Made by a program: the position numbers and the translations under genes
Part shown: positions 60,120 to 64,000 of the stretch, piece by piece
Position numbering within the stretch: the first letter of the stretch is position 1
How the letters are laid out: each line of letters starts with the position of its first letter
Assembly: GCF_037975245.1 (NCBI RefSeq)
Contig: NC_092572.1
Location: 25,207,989 to 25,271,988 of the forward strand
Source of the DNA: Apostichopus japonicus
Lineage: Eukaryota > Echinodermata > Holothuroidea > Aspidochirotida > Stichopodidae
Reading direction: 5' to 3'
Length of the DNA: 64,000 nt
The notes under the pieces: model-generated
The model's input: only the letters and a program-made list of their open reading frames with translations
What the model was told of the DNA's origin: nothing
Database searches by the model: none

Positions 60120-60171
60120 TCTGATGTTTTAAATATACAGTGTGGCCACACTGTATATTTAAAACATCAGA
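60120..60171. repeat. Perfect 52-bp palindrome
   Basis: The sequence from CTGATGTTTTAAATATACAG to its mirror end CTGTATATTTAAAACATCAG is a perfect inverted repeat centred on GTGG|CCAC with no spacer. It lies in the reverse-transcriptase frame of the LINE just before motif B. Confidence 0.95.
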
Positions 60172-60187
60172 GTTTTTACCCTGATAA

Positions 60188-60284
60188 AATAATAAAAAGA
60201 AGGAGTCCAAGGATAGAACCTTGGTTCTACAAGGCTGGTTGTCATGTGCGAGGTTCTATTCTTGGACTCTTCCTTTTTATTATT
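60188..60284. repeat. Second inverted repeat in the LINE (34-bp arms)
   Basis: Arm 60188-60221 (contains AGGAGTCCAAGGATAGAACC) is the reverse complement of 60251-60284 (contains AGGTTCTATTCTTGGACTCT) with about three mismatches; the spacer is 29 bases. The right arm is the normal element sequence of motif B. Confidence 0.9.
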
Positions 60285-61678
60285 TATATGAATGATATTG
60301 GTAAAATCTCCTCCAAAGCTTCTATGGTGTTGCTTGCCGATGATACAAATATTTTCTTTTCTGATTACAATTATGAACGTCTGCAACAAACCCTTCGTAA
60401 TGATTTATGTACTTTCACAGATTGGTTTGCAGCAAATAAGCTTTCCCTCAATATTGATAAAACAAACCATATCGTCTTCAATGCAAATAGAGATATGGCT
60501 AACTTTAATAATTATGTCAATGGTAAACCACTGCAAAAGGTTGATTTCGTAAAATTCTTAGGTGTTTCATAGACTCCAAGCTCACTTGGCGTGAGCACAT
60601 TAGCCATACGTTTAGCCAAACGTTCTAAGGTCTCTTTACCAAACACTAGTACTACCATATTTGACTTATTGTTGTATCATTTGGTCTGGCACAAGTAATA
60701 ACTTCTTGAAAAAGCTAACTATTTTACAGAAAAAAGCAATCAGACATATTACTCTCTCTCACCCGAGGGATCACTCAAACGTGTTATTTAAAGTAAATGA
60801 ATTTACTGAAACTCACTGACCTGTTCTGTCTAAATGTTCTAACTTTAGTTTATCGTTCAATACACGAAATGCTACCAAATATTCTGAATACCTTCTTTAC
60901 ACAGAACTCGAGCATCCACGCTCAAGGCTATGTCACAACAGTACCTCTAAAAATAGCTTACATCATCGGGTCATCACACTCTGGGATCCCCTACCATTCA
61001 TTTTAAAGGCGATGCCTTCTTTTGTTGCTTTTAGAAAAAGCTTACAAAAAGCACTTCATCAACATGTACTAGAACTGCGAGTTGTTTTGTCTACTACTCA
61101 ATTATTGCTTGCACTTGATATATCTGGGAGGGAAGGTGGGGGTTGGAGTGAGGAAAGGGAAGGGAGAGGAAGGGGTGGTTCTGTTTTTGTTTGCTCTTTT
61201 CTAATGGTAAAGTTCTGTATTTTTTCTTTCAGGGAGTGTCACTACCCGACAAGCCCAATAGGGTATTTTAGTACAAGTTTTGTTTCTCCCTCTGTTTTAT
61301 ATGTCATTCTTATGTTGTGATAGAACAAAAATAAATGAAATGAAATGAAAATGAAATATTCGGAAAGATCGCTCTCCAGTTCACACAAAATATAGTAGAT
61401 CAGGGTATTTTAGTGCGTGTTGGTTAATATAAGTATCAATTAATGCTTATGCTCTATCAATGATTACAAAATTGAAACGTATTTGTATTAGTCAAACTTA
61501 CAGTTCAGTGATATCAAGACTTACAGTTGTTAACACTTTTTAAATGCAGGTCTGAGTTGCATGTGGAAATCAGATCTCATAATATTTTTTGTTTCGAAGG
61601 AATACAGTTTTGACGACAAATACTCAATACGTATCTGCATTCTGACCCTTGTACCATTTATACAAATAGTCGTTTTAA

Positions 61679-61940
61679 ATGAGACTGCTGTAGTACGATA
61701 GCGGTTTAATGGTAAGTGACAATAAGTTCGTGTTTGGAATGAAAATCACTAAAGTGTTTGATATTTCTTGGTTGAACAATGCAACAGTGTTTTCGGAATC
61801 CCATTTGTTGCTATTTCTTAAAAAGAAGCAAAGTTGGAACACGTGAGAGGTATTCCCACAAAAATATACAATGCTTCCATCAGTAATGTAACAATCACAC
61901 AGGAACTGACTCAATATCAGCAACTTTCTAAAGAGCATAA
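61679..61940 (-). pseudogene. Ig V-like exon, probably broken
   Basis: The minus-strand frame has a hydrophobic start (MLFRKLLILSQFLC), then TDGSIVYFCGNTS (first Cys region), SNKWDSENTVALFN (Trp) and NLLSLTIKPLSYY, resembling strands B, C and E-F of a V-like Ig domain and the exons at 50696 and 54444. The expected DxGxYxC ending is missing: the frame stops after YYSSLI. It is likely a decayed paralogue of the other Ig exons. Confidence 0.4.
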
Positions 61941-61969
61941 CCTGTTGAAGTAGGCTATCCATCTGGATT

Positions 61970-63100
61970 TGTATTGTAGTAATGATCTTTCTATTATATC
62001 TTGGCCTTCAGTAATATTATCTAATGCGCTAAAAAACAATAGAAGATTATCGTGGATGTACTGCAAAATAATAAATATTTGTATGTACATATCTATGATA
62101 CAATATAATTTATAACATGCATTATGCTATTCGACAATTAAATTGAAAACAGTTTTACATGGGTTTAATGACATACTTGAACACAATAGCAACGTTTATG
62201 TGTTTGCATTTTTCTAGTACAGCGTAGTTTGCTAGTCAAAGTCCCACCAAAACACTCTACCACAAGAAAAAAGTAACATTTACAAGCTGAAAATAAATCC
62301 AATGGCAATGGCATTAAGCAGCATTCGATCAACTTCTAACGCTAATGTCAGACGATCGCTCAATGCCAAAATTGAGACAAATTTCAATTACCGTCTATCT
62401 TTATACCTTTCCGAACACAGTTGTTAGGTTTTGTATGCAGCAATCCATAGCAGCTTCCGCCAGAGATGTGCAAAGATGAGGACATGCAACGATTTTAGTT
62501 CATAAGAGTAGGCCCTGCTGCTTATAACTTTCACAAAGTATTTCAAAATTTCAAATTTCTATTTGTCAAGTTCTAAGGTTTATAGCACAAGAAATTGAAA
62601 CTTATTATTAACCTATTATTATTTTGGGTGGTAAAACTTACTATAAATTAGATGACGACATGAGGCATTGGTTATTAAGTATTAGCTGATGCTATCTAGA
62701 GCTTAGCAGCTAAACCAAAACGGTATCATTGGCGGCCGTAAACTCACGTACACATCCATGCTACCGCCACCTAGCCACACGAACGGACACTCTATATATG
62801 GGTAGATAATGAATTTGTAAATTTTCTACCCAACTTAGCTATGTATTTGCGTCTTCGTTGTCATGCACGCTCCCAGCAACACAATATCCGTTTCGTCTAA
62901 AGGTTCATATACACTGGCGTAGGGTATTGTTGTTGCATAGACGCATGTACACATCAGGTCATTTAAATTGCAAAAACCAAGAGCATATGTTATGCATGGA
63001 GTCTAAGTGTGACCCTTAAACTTTAGCCTTTACTTTGTCAAAGTTAATGATGCGTCAATTACATTAATGTTTAAATTAAAACCGCATGCTCAGTTCCACG
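61970..63100. other. Stretch with no recognised feature
   Basis: AT-rich with no supported ORF. Confidence 0.4.
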
Positions 63101-63112
63101 GATTCGTTTCCT

Positions 63113-63268
63113 TGTACAGTTTTAAAAATACAATATGGTTTCCTTTCAGATGATGATGATTTCTCTAATGCAAAGGGGCATGACGTATCTTTGTCATCGG
63201 CAATGCTCTTGTACGAAATTGTCTGCAAGAAGAAAAATGAGAGATCTTTGAAAAAATCAGTTAATTAA
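63113..63268 (+). CDS. Candidate terminal exon of unknown gene
   Basis: A strong acceptor (GGTTTCCTTTCAG, ending at 63150) is followed by an open phase-1 frame reading DDDFSNAKGHDVSLSSAMLL, then YEIVCKKKNERSLKKSVN and a stop. The acidic start and basic end could be a cytoplasmic tail. It could belong to the plus-strand Ig gene starting at 54444, but 8 kb and a LINE lie between, so the link is a guess. The usable exon is 63151-63268; the part before that is intron. Confidence 0.3.
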   Translation, partial: CTVLKIQYGFLSDDDDFSNAKGHDVSLSSAMLLYEIVCKKKNERSLKKSVN

Positions 63269-63269
63269 A

Positions 63270-64000
63270 AGCTCATATATTACTATATAACGATTAGTCA
63301 AAATTCCAGTTCAAGTTGATTCAAGAGATAGAATTGACGTTAAAATTTGCTTTTTCAGACATTACTTTTTTGATAATAATCTACAATATATGATTTACTG
63401 TGTCGCAGCTCCTGCATTTAACCAGATAAACATATATTATCTAATTTCTTTATATTTTATGTTCAGTTTATACTCAAATGCTTCATTGTCATGTTCCGAG
63501 TCACTTTTAAAGATTCTGATTGCTATTCTAATCAATTCAGTCGTGTTCATTTTCTCAACTTCGTTCAATATTCAAACAAATCATACCTTTAGAAGTTCAT
63601 TTGGGGTTATGTACGTCCATTCCTTTGGTACAATCTTATTTAGTATAAGCTGTAGAGAGAGTTCTCCCTCTTTAACAAAAATGAACGGTTTGGTTTGGTA
63701 AAAGTCCATACCTAGAGTAGTAATCATATTCTGTAAAGAGAATAATAGTAACGATGGAGCAATTAAACATCAAGACGGATATAAGTGCAGAATTCTTATC
63801 TCTTTACCATCAAAGTACTGGGAACTTTACAGAATATTTCGAAAATAAATATTTCTATATAGTTATCTTAATCTTGTTGAATGATTAACACGCTAACATA
63901 GTCCAGATATTGCAGAAACATAACTACCATACCGATACTCGCTTGACTAAATGAGCGATGTAAAAGAAAAGCTGACTATGGGATAGTAATCATCATACGT
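63270..64000. other. Window end, nothing recognised
   Basis: Short ORFs only (for example 63390-63701, hydrophobic, no family match). Confidence 0.35.

Larger units (their letters stand above)
59690..61360 (+). mobile_element. CR1/L2-like LINE with disrupted reverse transcriptase and (ATGAA)n tail
   Basis: Motif order on the plus strand is AKVVPIFKKG, NYRPLSVLPCFSKILERII, YGFRPGFSTKMAL, FLNLSKAFDTIDHTILCHKL (motif A), GSILGLFLFIIYMNDI (motif B), LLADDTNIFFS (motif C), NKLSLNIDKTNHIVF and further carboxyl pieces to about 61075. The motif A catalytic Asp is Asn here (FLNLSKAFD). There is a frameshift near 59832, a stop at 59911 and a palindromic insertion at 60120-60284. The tail is ATGAA-type repeats at 61332-61360. 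The copy is dead. Confidence 0.8.

Noticed and set aside
1-64000. CRISPR array, prophage, operon or other bacterial system
   Set aside because: No regularly spaced repeats, no ribosome-binding sites and no compact gene runs; the DNA is clearly intron-bearing animal sequence.

Overview
The window is AT-rich, intron-containing animal DNA with many transposable-element remnants, microsatellites and short exons bounded by GT/AG. Nothing looks bacterial: there are no operons, ribosome-binding sites or long gap-free coding runs. The gene content suggests a marine invertebrate deuterostome, most likely an echinoderm: an NLR-type NACHT protein fused to immunoglobulin domains, a P2X7-like amino-terminal motif, a deuterostome-type tRNA-derived SINE, and PIF/Harbinger, hAT, Penelope-like and several LINE fragments. 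The species assignment is inference; a sea cucumber is a guess.

Layout. 1-12 kb holds a decayed tandem array of a minus-strand coiled-coil gene. Three copies of its last exon are present. One is split by a 1.9-kb transposon with a perfect 5-bp target duplication, and another copy has lost an upstream exon. A short plus-strand first exon lies at about 2 kb. 12.2-13 kb carries a 373-bp tandem duplication that contains a 72-nt tRNA-like cassette, each time with an ACA anticodon. 13-30 kb is mostly non-coding, with hAT, Penelope-like and RTE-like remnants and a foldback repeat at 23.7-24.0 kb. 30.4-36.1 kb is an almost complete PIF/Harbinger transposon (transposase plus MADF/BESS partner gene) inserted into a local tandem repeat. 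37-42 kb has a LINE remnant and two copies of one small SINE family.

The main gene lies on the minus strand from about 51.5 to 40.8 kb. Its exons join in compatible phase to encode a signal peptide, four Ig-like domains, one transmembrane helix, a short cytoplasmic linker with an ITIM-like tyrosine motif, a complete NACHT ATPase with NLR-type helical region, and a short carboxyl-terminal part. This architecture puts an NLR ATPase on the cytoplasmic side of a cell-surface Ig receptor. Two more Ig-type exons lie at 54.4 kb (plus) and about 61.8 kb (minus, apparently broken), so the right third of the window looks like an immune-receptor cluster broken up by LINEs.
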